The notes under the pieces: model-generated
Databases searched by the model: none
Told to the model about the DNA's origin: nothing
Seen by the model: only the letters and a program-made list of their open reading frames with translations
Translations under genes and position numbers: made by a program
Assembly: GCF_003721515.1 (NCBI RefSeq)
Contig: NZ_RJJD01000015.1
Location: 410,258 to 474,257, forward strand
Reading direction: 5' to 3'
Source of the DNA: Rufibacter latericius
Lineage (GTDB): Bacteria; Bacteroidota; Bacteroidia; Cytophagales; Hymenobacteraceae
DNA: 64,000 bases
In this document: in pieces, positions 52,029-59,782 of the stretch
Position numbering within the stretch: the first letter of the stretch is position 1
Layout of the letters: each line of letters begins with the position of its first letter

Positions 52029-52796
52029 TTATACCACCGAAACAGAATCCTTTGTAGAGATTGCCGAAGCGCTTCTGGATTTCAGCCAGAGATTCACCAC
52101 CAGCAGCACCAGCAGAACACCAGAGTTTACAGCCAGCACCGGTAAAGCTCCAGAGATCTTACCCAACGTCATCAGAAACATATTGGCAATGGCCTGGGTC
52201 ACTATCACTTTCTCCAACTTGCTAAGGGCGGCAGGCAATAACACACACGCTCCGGCCAACCCAAAGGTAAGCAGCCCGAAACCGTTGGTCACGTCATAGC
52301 TGAATCGGGCGGAAACCATGGTCCCCAGCGCTGCGGCAAGAATAGCCCAAGGCAACTTCCCGCTCCGGAACAGTTCTAGCGGAGTGGCCTCGGCCGCAAC
52401 CATCCCATCGGGGAAAAACAAGAACTGGAACCGTTTGTACTCATACAGCAGCAGACTCAGGTTCAACAGCAGGAACACCGCGTTCACATACGGGGTACCG
52501 GTCCAGTTCTGCGACACGGTTACCGCCAGAATGGAAACGTTCATCGGCACCAGCATCACGGCGCCCAGTAGACTGAACCGCTGCGTGAACAGCAAGGCCC
52601 CGCAGATTACCTGGCACACCGCCACCACCTGCGCGAACAACCCCAAGCCGTGCTTCGCGAGGACTTCCTCCAGCCAAGGCGGACCAATCAGCTGCCCGAA
52701 GTTCCCATGCGTGAGTTTGCAGATACCCGCCGAGAAAAAGACGTAGCCTAAAAATAGCCGGATGAGGAGCACGAGAAAGTCTTTGTTTTTGAGCAT
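52029..52796 (-). CDS. DoxX-like membrane protein
   Basis: 255 residues with about seven hydrophobic helices. The N-terminal LIRLFLGYVFFSAGICKLTHGNFG, LFAQVVAVCQVICGALLF and FSLLGAVMLVPMNVSILAV follow the four-helix DoxX/MauE pattern. A second membrane segment block (WAILAAALGTMVSARF to VLLPAALSKLEKV and LAVNSGVLLVLLVVNLWL) extends it. The function is unknown; DoxX-like proteins are linked to redox and oxidant stress in other bacteria. It lies 84 nt upstream of the AraC gene, so joint regulation is possible. Confidence 0.8.
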   Translation of the reverse strand: MLKNKDFLVLLIRLFLGYVFFSAGICKLTHGNFGQLIGPPWLEEVLAKHGLGLFAQVVAVCQVICGALLFTQRFSLLGAVMLVPMNVSILAVTVSQNWTGTPYVNAVFLLLNLSLLLYEYKRFQFLFFPDGMVAAEATPLELFRSGKLPWAILAAALGTMVSARFSYDVTNGFGLLTFGLAGACVLLPAALSKLEKVIVTQAIANMFLMTLGKISGALPVLAVNSGVLLVLLVVNLWLKSRSASAISTKDSVSVV

Positions 52797-52991
52797 GGCC
52801 TTTCAACTATTAGAACCTGAACAGAGCCACTTCACCCAAAGCCGCTCCTTTGATGCCTACAAGTAAAGCAGCTTCTTTCTCACCCTAAAATCTTTTAGAC
52901 CAACCGCCTCAACATCTAGACAAACTCCGGGTTCCTGCCTGAACATCCACAAAATGTTTTTGTCTATTGACGTTTAGAAGGCGTTTAAACA

Positions 52992-53022
52992 AAAAGAGGC
53001 CGAAATCGCTTCGGCCTCTTTT
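52992..53022 (-). terminator. terminator of dioxygenase gene, shared AAAAGAGGCCG core
   Basis: AAAAGAGGCCGAA (52992-53004) pairs with TTCGGCCTCTTTT (53010-53022). It lies about 20 nt after the stop at 53043 on the minus strand. Confidence 0.8.
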
Positions 53023-53042
53023 CTAAAATTATGGGTCAACGC

Positions 53043-53921
53043 TTATGCGCCTATTTTCACCGATGTCATGGTCAAAGATCCGCCTACCATTTTATCATTG
53101 AAAAACGAAGTTTCTTCGTCTTTGCCTTGTAAGCCCAATGTGTACAAAAGCGGCAGGTAATGTTCCACCGTCGGGATGGCCATCAAGGCTTCCTTGCCCA
53201 GCGTCTGGTAGTGGATGAGCGGCTGGTGGTCGCGGTTCAGGATGAGGTCCTTGAACTTCTCATTCATGGTGTGGGTCCAGTCGTAGCCACCTCCATTAAT
53301 CATGCTCCAGTTCATCATGCGCAGGTTATGCACCATGTTACCGCTGCCCACAATGAGCACGCCTTTCTTGCGCAAAGCGGTCAGTTCCTTGGCCAGGTCA
53401 TAATGATACTGCGGACCTTTGGTGTAGTCAATGCTGAGCTGTAGCACCGGAATGTTAGCCTCGGGGTACATGTGCCGGATGATGGTCCAGGTGCCGTGGT
53501 CCAGTCCCCAATCGTGGTCTAGTTCTACCTGCGTAGTAGTAATCAAAGAAGCAGTTTCTTTGGCCAAAGCCGCATCACCGGGCGATGGATATTGCACCGC
53601 AAACAGCTCCTTCGGAAAACCCCCAAAATCATGGATGGTTTGCGGGAAGTCCATAGCCGTAATTTTGGTGCCCTTGGTAAACCAGTGCGCCGATACCACC
53701 AGCACCGCCTTAGGCACCGGAATTTCCTGCGCCATCTTCTTCCAGCGCTGGCTGAACTCGTTGTCCTCGATGCCGTTCATCGGTGAGCCGTGCCCAATGA
53801 AGAGCACCGGCATGGTATAGTCCTGAGGGGTTAACTCCTCAGTGAATTTTCTGAAAGCACTTAAAGTTGTCATGGTTATTGCTCCTCCTGTAACTAATTT
53901 GATAAAGGTTCTTCTTTCCAC
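53043..53921 (-). CDS. ygiD: 4,5-DOPA extradiol dioxygenase family protein (LigB superfamily)
   Basis: The LigB-type fold has FIGHGSPMNGIEDN (metal His), VVSAHWFTKG (metal His), TIHDFGGFP and DHGTWTIIRHMYP (metal/acid-base His), and VGSGNMVHNLRMM. The family cleaves catechols with Fe or Zn; DOPA is the named model substrate, but the natural one is unknown. With a GTG start at 53921 the protein begins VERRTFIKLVTGGA, a twin-arginine-like signal (RRxFIK and a short hydrophobic stretch), so export by Tat is possible. The frame also opens further upstream; an ATG at 53873 would give a cytoplasmic protein. Confidence 0.88.
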   Translation of the reverse strand: MERRTFIKLVTGGAITMTTLSAFRKFTEELTPQDYTMPVLFIGHGSPMNGIEDNEFSQRWKKMAQEIPVPKAVLVVSAHWFTKGTKITAMDFPQTIHDFGGFPKELFAVQYPSPGDAALAKETASLITTTQVELDHDWGLDHGTWTIIRHMYPEANIPVLQLSIDYTKGPQYHYDLAKELTALRKKGVLIVGSGNMVHNLRMMNWSMINGGGYDWTHTMNEKFKDLILNRDHQPLIHYQTLGKEALMAIPTVEHYLPLLYTLGLQGKDEETSFFNDKMVGGSLTMTSVKIGA

Positions 53922-54050
53922 GGATTTGCTTTTTAGCGTGAAAAAGGGTGTGAACCAAATTAAGGAGGGCATGCCTAAAACAACAGGGCTGCCATCTCAG
54001 GTTCACTCTACAAAGGTCGGGAGGCAAGCAGCCAAAAAGAATAAGGTAGT

Positions 54051-54647
54051 TTAAGAAATGGCCTGTTGGTACAAGTCTAACCCCTCGGATTTGATGGTGC
54101 TGAAGAACTCGGGCGTGATGCCCAGGTACGAGGCAATGTGGTACTGCGGAATGCGTTGACTCAGGTTGGGGAATTTGATCAGGAAATCACGGTAGTTCTC
54201 AGCCGCGGTTTGCGTCATACCGCTTAGCATTCGTTTCTTGAACGCGAAGTACCCGTTCTGGAGCAGTTTCCGAAAAAACAGGTTGAAAACAGGATGTTCC
54301 TGTGTGAGTTGCTCAAAAGCATTGATGCTGATTTGAAGGTACTGCGTTTTCTCCAGCGCCTGTATAGAGAGGAGCGCCGGTTTGTTGAACGCTACATCGC
54401 TAATCCAATAGCCTTCCACGGCAAACTCCAAGTTCACTTCTTTGCCTGCCTGGTCCACAATAAACGACCGCAGACACCCACTCAAAACGAAATATAGGGC
54501 ATGGTTCTGTTCACCGGTGCGTAGCAGATGCGCTTTCTTCTGTGCCTCCTGCGGAATGCAGATAGCCAGGAATGCCTCAACCTCCTCTGGCGTGAGCGAG
54601 ACGTGTTGAGAGAGCGCAGCAATGAGGAGGTTTAGAGGCAAAATCAA
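54051..54647 (-). CDS. Crp/Fnr family transcriptional regulator
   Basis: 198 residues. A cyclic-nucleotide-binding-like domain (HLLRTGEQNHALYFVLSGCLRSFIVDQAGKEVNLEFAVEGYWI) is followed by a C-terminal helix-turn-helix (IPQYHIASYLGITPEFFSTIKSEG). No FNR-type iron-sulfur cysteines are seen. The HTH is close to that of short Bacteroidota Crp-like regulators. Its start codon overlaps the stop of the DUF5615 gene by 4 nt (ATGA), so it is translationally coupled to a toxin-antitoxin-like pair. Confidence 0.9.
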   Translation of the reverse strand: MILPLNLLIAALSQHVSLTPEEVEAFLAICIPQEAQKKAHLLRTGEQNHALYFVLSGCLRSFIVDQAGKEVNLEFAVEGYWISDVAFNKPALLSIQALEKTQYLQISINAFEQLTQEHPVFNLFFRKLLQNGYFAFKKRMLSGMTQTAAENYRDFLIKFPNLSQRIPQYHIASYLGITPEFFSTIKSEGLDLYQQAIS

Positions 54648-54967
54648 AGCGTTATGGTGGTACTGCCAGGAGTGAGCGGAGTGGCAAGGACCTGCCTGAT
54701 AGCAGGAACCAGCGTCTGCAAGGTTAGGTACGTGTTATCTGGAGCATTCAAAACTAAAACCGGAAGAGCATATTTCTGAAAGTTCTGCTGGTGCTGCAGG
54801 TTCTTGTCAAAAGTTAGAAGCGCGTCAAAGCTTTCCTGCAGAAGCAACTGCATCAGTTCTCCGTTTTTCTTTCCGTTCCAGCCTTTATCACTCACGGTGA
54901 AGATTTGATAATCAGGGAAGTCCAGCTTCAGGCGTTTAGGCAGATTCTCATCAAGCAGCAGTTTCAT
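54644..54967 (-). CDS. DUF5615 family PIN-like protein
   Basis: 107 residues from MKLLLDENLPKRL. The DUF5615 pattern is clear: LLLDENLPKRLKLDFPDYQIFTVSDKGWNGKKNGELMQLLLQESFDALLTFDKNLQ, with acidic residues (Asp in LLDEN and TFDKN) at positions expected for a PIN-like nuclease site. Members pair with DUF433 proteins as a putative toxin-antitoxin system; toxicity of this pair is unproven. It overlaps DUF433 by 17 nt and the Crp gene by 4 nt. The ATG four codons upstream is less likely. Confidence 0.9.
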   Translation of the reverse strand: MKLLLDENLPKRLKLDFPDYQIFTVSDKGWNGKKNGELMQLLLQESFDALLTFDKNLQHQQNFQKYALPVLVLNAPDNTYLTLQTLVPAIRQVLATPLTPGSTTITL

Positions 54968-55193
54968 AAAGCTGCTCAATGTTCTTGGAGGTTACCAGCT
55001 TTTCTGCAATGCTCAGGACTGCTACCGCTTGCTCACGTGCTACGCTGGGGAAATCTTCCAGGAAATCATCCAAAGAGATTCCTTTTTCTAGGTGGGCAAA
55101 TAAGGTTTCAATGGTCACCCTCGTCCCCTTGAAAACGGCTTGGCCCCCTAGCACCTCTTCATCAATGGTTATGTACTCTTTAATGTTTGTCAT
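54951..55193 (-). CDS. DUF433 family protein, antitoxin-like
   Basis: 80 residues: YITIDEEVLGGQAVFKGTRVTIETLFAHLEKGISLDDFLEDFPSVAREQAVAVLSIAEKLV. This is the complete DUF433 domain, a homeodomain-like HTH with the VFKGTRV motif, usually encoded before a DUF5615 gene. It probably binds DNA at its own promoter and neutralises the PIN-like partner. It is the first gene of the three-gene operon. Confidence 0.92.
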   Translation of the reverse strand: MTNIKEYITIDEEVLGGQAVFKGTRVTIETLFAHLEKGISLDDFLEDFPSVAREQAVAVLSIAEKLVTSKNIEQLYETAA

Positions 55194-55399
55194 TATGAAG
55201 TATACGGAATTACAGGGAGGGTTGAAAACACCTGTTAAATTCTTTCTTCTCTTTCTGTCATCTTAGAAGGAGCTTGCAGGCGAACTATAATAACGTTTAC
55301 TACAGCGCTTGTCTAGTGCGCTCACAAGGTCCTTTCAGGATGACAAAGTGGGGAAAAGCAGGTTCACTATGAGGTTCATCTCTGGAAATTCAGTGCCAC

Positions 55400-56344
55400 T
55401 TACCGCCACTCCCCACAAAACTTAGCCTTGGCAGCTTCAAACTCCTGCCACATCTCATACAGAATATCGCCGGCGGGTTTAATGTCTTTCACCATAGCAG
55501 CGGCCTGGCCTATTTCCAGTTCGCCTTCCTCCATGTCACCTTCGTACATGCCGCGCTTGGCCCTGCGGGAACCCAGCAATTCTACTAACTCTAAGTTGGA
55601 AGCTCCGCGTAATTCGGCGGCTTTCACGTCTTGGTAGAATTTGTTTTTGAGCAGGCGTACGGGCGTGAGTTGTTTCAGAGAAAGCTCGGTGTCTCCTTCC
55701 TGCGCAGCTACCACGCGGTCTTTGAAGCTCTGGTGCGCGCTGGATTCTATGCTGGCCACAAACCGACTACCAACCTGCACTCCTTCGGCTCCCAAGGCCA
55801 AGGCGCCAAAGATACCCGCTCCGTTGGCAATGCCCCCGGCGGCAATCAGCGGCAAACTCACGGCCTGCCTAACCAGCGGAATAAGGCAGAACGTGGTGGT
55901 TTCCTCGCGGCCGTTATGCCCACCCGCTTCAAACCCTTCGGCCACGATGGCGTCTACCCCGGCTTCCTCGCACTTGCGGGCGAACTTGACGTTGCTTACC
56001 ACGTGCACTACTTTGGAGCCATTATCCTGTAGCTTCTTCGTCCAGGTCTTCGGGTTCCCGGCAGAGGTGACGACCACAGGCACTTTCTCTTCCATGATAA
56101 TCTTAAAATGCTCTTCTAGGTCTGGGTAAAGCAAAGGCACATTCACCCCAAAAGGCTTGTCTGTAGCGGCTTTGCATTTCTGGATGTGCTCCCGCAGGGT
56201 ATCTGGGTACATGGAGCCTGCGCCAATAAGGCCCAGACCACCGGCGTTACTCACCGCCGAAGCCAGTTTCCAGCCGCTGCACCAAATCATGCCCGCCTGA
56301 ATTACGGGGTATTGTATGTTAAAGAGTTGGGTGATTCTGTTCAT
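55400..56344 (-). CDS. NAD(P)H-dependent flavin oxidoreductase (nitronate monooxygenase-like)
   Basis: 314 residues of the 2-nitropropane dioxygenase-like TIM-barrel family, which uses FMN. Segments are YPVIQAGMIWCSGWKLASAVSNAGGLGLIGAG, PFGVNVPLLYPDLEE, VVVTSAGNPKTWTKKL, AIVAEGFEAGGHNG (catalytic His region), LPLIAAGGIANGAG and GAEGVQVGSRFVAS. Substrates range from nitronates to enoyl-ACPs, so the reaction here is not certain. It stands alone on the minus strand between short intergenic regions. Confidence 0.92.
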   Translation of the reverse strand: MNRITQLFNIQYPVIQAGMIWCSGWKLASAVSNAGGLGLIGAGSMYPDTLREHIQKCKAATDKPFGVNVPLLYPDLEEHFKIIMEEKVPVVVTSAGNPKTWTKKLQDNGSKVVHVVSNVKFARKCEEAGVDAIVAEGFEAGGHNGREETTTFCLIPLVRQAVSLPLIAAGGIANGAGIFGALALGAEGVQVGSRFVASIESSAHQSFKDRVVAAQEGDTELSLKQLTPVRLLKNKFYQDVKAAELRGASNLELVELLGSRRAKRGMYEGDMEEGELEIGQAAAMVKDIKPAGDILYEMWQEFEAAKAKFCGEWR

Positions 56345-56439
56345 GTTTTAAGATGCTAGATATCAGACATTGAATGTTAGACTTTCTCCGGTACTCCTTA
56401 GGGAATCTAGCGCCTAACATCTAACTACTAAGATCTATG

Positions 56440-57438
56440 TCAATGGCTGAAATCAATCTCAGTGCTGTCCCCAATGTTCAGGCGCTGGCTGAGGCCTTTC
56501 AGTGCGGAATCTGAGCCTACCAAAGAATCTTCCAGTACGGCGTAGCCCAGTTCGGCGTAGCCGCCGATGATGGAGTTGCGCACGATGGTGTAGTTGAGGA
56601 TGGCGCTCTCGCCAATAGCCACGTTGGGACCCACAATGGAATTGGAAATCTGCACGCCTTTGCCAATGCTTACCGGCGGAATGATGATGGTGTTGGGGAA
56701 ATCGGGGTACTCGGCGCGTTTGAACTCCGGGCGGTTCAGGAGCGTGGCATTGGCCTGGAGCAGGGTGTCTTTGCGGCCGCAGTCAAACCAATGGTCTACG
56801 GTGAAGGAAACCATTTTCTCGCCGTGCTGAATCATGTGCATGAGGGCATCGGTGAGGTGGTGTTCGCTCTGCGTCCGGATGTCGTTGGTGACAATGTGCT
56901 CCAGGGCCTCGGCTAGTTTAGCGGGGTGCGCTATTTTGTAAAGCCCCACCAACGCGAAGTTGGATTTTGGGATCTTAGGTTTTTCAATCACTTTGGTAAT
57001 AAAGCCTTCACTGTCCATCTCGGCAATGCCAAACATGGTAGGCGTTTTCACCGGTTTCACGGCCAGCATGGTGTGCTCAGAGGCGAAGAACTGCGCCATG
57101 TCGGCATCCACGATGGTATCGCCCAATTGAATAAGCACCGATTCTTCGTTCCGGAACGTCTCCCGGGCAGCCCATAAGGCATGCCCTAATCCTTCGCGGG
57201 GCTGTTGTACCACAAACTCGGCTTGAATGTGCGGGTACTTTTTCTGCACGTAGTGCATGATCTTCTCGCCCAGATACCCCACTACCAACACAAACTGCGT
57301 GATGCCCGCGGCCTGCAACCGTTCAATGATATGACCCAGAATGGCTTTGCCGGCAATAGGAACCAAGGCTTTGGGTTGGGTGTGGGTGTGGGGCCGTAAG
57401 CGGGCTCCCATTCCAGCCACCGGAATTACTGCTTTCAT
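56440..57438 (-). CDS. sugar-phosphate nucleotidyltransferase
   Basis: 332 residues from MKAVIPVAGMGARLRPHTHTQPKALVPIAGKAIL, the GxGxRLxPxT...PKxLxPxxxxP signature of nucleotidyltransferases. Further motifs are LIQLGDTIVDAD (Mg-binding Asp) and the C-terminal left-handed beta-helix with hexapeptide repeats (IIIPPVSIGKGVQISNSIVGPNVAIGES), as in glucose-1-phosphate thymidylyltransferase long forms. It makes an activated sugar for envelope polysaccharide; the sugar and nucleotide are not determinable. The family N-terminus fits the ATG at 57438. Confidence 0.9.
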   Translation of the reverse strand: MKAVIPVAGMGARLRPHTHTQPKALVPIAGKAILGHIIERLQAAGITQFVLVVGYLGEKIMHYVQKKYPHIQAEFVVQQPREGLGHALWAARETFRNEESVLIQLGDTIVDADMAQFFASEHTMLAVKPVKTPTMFGIAEMDSEGFITKVIEKPKIPKSNFALVGLYKIAHPAKLAEALEHIVTNDIRTQSEHHLTDALMHMIQHGEKMVSFTVDHWFDCGRKDTLLQANATLLNRPEFKRAEYPDFPNTIIIPPVSIGKGVQISNSIVGPNVAIGESAILNYTIVRNSIIGGYAELGYAVLEDSLVGSDSALKGLSQRLNIGDSTEIDFSH

Positions 57439-57757
57439 ACAACTTTCAAGAAGGCTTTTCTCCACAAGCTACGCAATTCTGGTGGTTTTCGTGCAAAGCC
57501 GCTCCGCAGGAAGGCCGCCGATGTTGTTCCGCCTACGAAATCTTTATAGCTCTTTTTGAATATTTATCCGCAACCTTCTTATCTTTCGGAAGGCACCCGG
57601 CAACTGCGGAGCAAAAGTGCTGAATACCCGTTTAACGCCCGTTTTCAGGAAATTGCGGCTAAAACGCACATTTTCGTCATAACTACGTATAGAGGGTGCC
57701 TAAGGCTCATAAATAACCTAAGTCACATACTACCATTCTGAATAAACTTCCTCAACT
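57439..57757. other. 319-nt region between nucleotidyltransferase and lemA genes
   Basis: A candidate lemA promoter sits here: TTTG (57555-57558), a 21-nt spacer and TATCTTTC (57580-57587), giving a leader of about 160 nt. A palindrome-family fragment (CCCGTTTTCAGGAAATTGCGG) follows at about 57.64 kb. No ORF is supported. Confidence 0.45.
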
Positions 57758-58336
57758 ATGAAAAAACTATTGCTTTACCTTGTGGGTTTCGTAATTCTGG
57801 CCTCGCAGAGTTCCTGCGGATACAATGATATGGTGCAGAAAGACGAAGCTGTTTCCAGCCAGTGGGCGCAGGTGCAGAATTCTTACCAACGTCGTGCCGA
57901 CTTAGTGCCCAACTTGGTGAATACCGTAAAAGGTGCCGCCAACTTTGAGAAGACCACCCTGACCGATGTCATTGAGGCCCGTGCCAAAGCCACCAGCATC
58001 CAGCTCAACGCCGACGACCTGACCCCTGAGAACCTGGAGAAATTTCAGGCGGCCCAAAGCCAGCTGAGTGGTTCGCTCTCGCGCCTGATGGCAACTGCTG
58101 AGGCCTACCCAGACCTGAAAGCCAACCAGAACTTCCTGGAGTTACAGGCGCAGTTAGAAGGCACCGAGAACCGCATCTCCGTGGAGCGGCAGAAATTCAA
58201 CGGGTCTGTGCAGGACTACAACACATACATTAGGGCGTTCCCGCGGAACTTCTTCGCCGGCTGGTTCGGGTTTGAGAAGAAAGGCTACTTTGAGGCCGAG
58301 GCTGGTGCCCAGAAAGCCCCAACGGTACAGTTCTAA
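57758..58336 (+). CDS. lemA: LemA family protein
   Basis: 192 residues. An N-terminal hydrophobic segment with a Cys (SQSSC) anchors it. The coiled-coil LemA core follows: YNDMVQKDEAVSSQWAQVQNSYQRRADLVPNLVNTVKGAANFEK, then VIEARAKATSI and AYPDLKANQNFLELQAQLEGTENRISVERQKFNGSVQDYNTYIRAFP. The LemA fold is an envelope-associated four-helix bundle. It lies upstream of two TPM-domain genes, a conserved trio. Confidence 0.95.
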   Translation: MKKLLLYLVGFVILASQSSCGYNDMVQKDEAVSSQWAQVQNSYQRRADLVPNLVNTVKGAANFEKTTLTDVIEARAKATSIQLNADDLTPENLEKFQAAQSQLSGSLSRLMATAEAYPDLKANQNFLELQAQLEGTENRISVERQKFNGSVQDYNTYIRAFPRNFFAGWFGFEKKGYFEAEAGAQKAPTVQF

Positions 58337-58364
58337 ACTGTATCAGGTAGCAAGACTTTATCTT

Positions 58365-58404
58365 CTGTTTAGGGGCTGTTTTAAAGAAATCAGCCCCTAA
58401 ACAG
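58365..58404 (+). repeat. perfect 14-bp-stem hairpin between lemA and TPM genes
   Basis: CTGTTTAGGGGCTG (58365-58378) pairs with its exact complement at 58391-58404, with TTTTAAAGAAAT as loop. No T-run follows, so it is unlikely to be a simple terminator and may allow partial read-through into the TPM genes. Confidence 0.7.
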
Positions 58405-58414
58405 AAATTCCCAT

Positions 58415-58441
58415 TGACTCAGAACTCAAGACTCAGAACTT
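58415..58441. repeat. imperfect tandem ACTCAGAACT leader repeat
   Basis: ACTCAGAACTCAAG is followed by ACTCAGAACTTCAA directly before the TPM gene start at 58448. It resembles other short repeats just upstream of start codons at 8.9, 22.5 and 63.4 kb. Confidence 0.5.
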
Positions 58442-58447
58442 CAAACC

Positions 58448-58912
58448 ATGTCCCGCGATACCATCACCGACGAAGATGAGGCCATCATTGTGCAGGCCAT
58501 TCAGGAAGCTGAACGCAACACCTCCGGCGAGGTGCGGGTACACATTGAGGACACCTGCGAAGGCGAGGTACTGGACCGCGCTACCCAGGTGTTTGCCTAC
58601 CTGCACATGCACCAGACCAAGCTCCGTAACGGCGTGTTGTTCTACGTGGCCATGAAAAGCCACAAGTTCGCTGTGCTGGGCGATGCCGGTATCAACGCCG
58701 TGGTGCCCAAAGATTTCTGGGTGGAGATAAACAAAACCGTGATCGCCGATTTCAAAGAGAAAAAATACGCCGAGGGGCTCCGCAAAGGCATCACCATGGC
58801 AGGGGAGCAACTCAAAAATTATTTCCCTTACGCCGGAGACCACAAAGACATCAACGAACTGTCTGACGATATCTCCTTCGGCAAAAACCTGGACGAAACC
58901 CCAACTAAATGA
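58448..58912 (+). CDS. TPM domain protein without signal peptide
   Basis: 154 residues, a complete TPM domain: DTITDEDEAIIVQAIQEAERNTSGEVRVHIED, VFAYLHMHQTKLRNGVLFYVAMKSHKFAVLGDAGINAVVPKDFWVEINKTVIADFKEKKYAEGLRKGITMAGEQL. No signal or membrane segment is present, so it is probably cytoplasmic or peripheral. It overlaps the next TPM gene by 4 nt. TPM domains are linked to photosystem repair in plants, but in Bacteroidota the role with LemA is not defined. Confidence 0.9.
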   Translation: MSRDTITDEDEAIIVQAIQEAERNTSGEVRVHIEDTCEGEVLDRATQVFAYLHMHQTKLRNGVLFYVAMKSHKFAVLGDAGINAVVPKDFWVEINKTVIADFKEKKYAEGLRKGITMAGEQLKNYFPYAGDHKDINELSDDISFGKNLDETPTK

Positions 58913-59697
58913 GAAAATCAATCTGGCTTCTGGGGGTATTGTGGCTTTGGGCAGGACTGGGGCTGGCGCAGGATTTTCCGCCTCGGCCTTCACCGCCGCG
59001 CCTGGTCAATGACTTGGCCAACATCCTTTCGCCGGAAGAAGAACAAGCCCTGGAGCAAAAGCTGGTCAACTACAGTGACAGTACCTCCACGCAGATTGCC
59101 GTAGTCAACACCACCTCCATCGGCGGCTATGACATATCAGATTACGCCTTCAAATTAGCCGAGCAATGGGGCATAGGCCAGCAGGGCAAAAACAACGGTA
59201 TTCTCATTCTAACGGCTGTCAATGAGCGCCGCGTGTTCATTGCCACCGGCTACGGCATGGAAGGCGTGGTGCCAGACGCCATTGCTAAACGCATTACCGA
59301 GTACACCATCAAACCCGAGTACCAGCAAGGCCGCTATTACGCCGGTCTGGACAAAGGTACTAGTTTCATCATTGACGTAGCCAGCGGCGAATACAAAGCC
59401 GATCCCAAGCAACGTCAGGGCCAAGACGAAGGCGGCTTTCCTTTCCTCTGGATCATCATCGGTATCCTGATTCTCATCTTCATCATCAGTCGGCGCGGCG
59501 GCGGTGGCCGAGGTGGTCGTGGCGGCATGCGCACCCTGGGCGGACCTTTCTTCCCACCTGTGATCTTCGGTGACTTCTCCGGCGGACGCGGTATCTTCGG
59601 GGGAGGCGGCGGTGGCTTCGGAGGAGGTGGAGGCGGCGGTTTCGGCGGCTTCGGAGGTGGTAGCTTTGGAGGCGGCGGTGCCGGTTCTGATTGGTAA
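58909..59697 (+). CDS. TPM domain membrane protein with Gly-rich tail
   Basis: 262 residues with a signal peptide (WLLGVLWLWAGLGLAQ). The periplasmic TPM domain follows: RLVNDLANILSPEEEQALEQKLVNYSDSTSTQIAVVNTTSIGGYDISDYAFKLAEQWGIGQQGKNNGILILTAVNERRVFIATGYGMEGVVPDAIAKRIT. A single C-terminal transmembrane helix (FLWIIIGILILIFIISR) precedes a Gly-rich tail (GGGGGGFGGGG type) of 60 residues. This is the YgcG-like architecture, a membrane-anchored partner of the soluble TPM protein. It overlaps the previous gene by 4 nt. Confidence 0.92.
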   Translation: MRKSIWLLGVLWLWAGLGLAQDFPPRPSPPRLVNDLANILSPEEEQALEQKLVNYSDSTSTQIAVVNTTSIGGYDISDYAFKLAEQWGIGQQGKNNGILILTAVNERRVFIATGYGMEGVVPDAIAKRITEYTIKPEYQQGRYYAGLDKGTSFIIDVASGEYKADPKQRQGQDEGGFPFLWIIIGILILIFIISRRGGGGRGGRGGMRTLGGPFFPPVIFGDFSGGRGIFGGGGGGFGGGGGGGFGGFGGGSFGGGGAGSDW

Positions 59698-59735
59698 AAG
59701 AAGGAGAGATAAGCTTAAATTTACTTTATCTTAAA

Positions 59736-59775
59736 GCGCTTCGGGCCTGTTTTAGGTAAAACAGGCCCGAAGCGC
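59736..59775. terminator. 19-bp perfect palindromic terminator, CTGTTTT family
   Basis: GCGCTTCGGGCCTGTTTTA (59736-59754), a 2-nt loop, and its exact complement at 59757-59775, followed by TTTTTATT. It serves the convergent stops at 59697 and 59783. Confidence 0.75.
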
Positions 59776-59782
59776 CTTTTTA

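Noticed and set aside
51147-52145. 332-residue open frame opposite the AraC gene and running into the DoxX-like gene
   Set aside because: It is the antisense shadow of two well supported coding regions; composition is biased and no motif is present.
59500-59697. Gly-rich stretch as a separate low-complexity element
   Set aside because: It is the in-frame Gly-rich tail of the YgcG-like TPM protein, a usual feature of that architecture.
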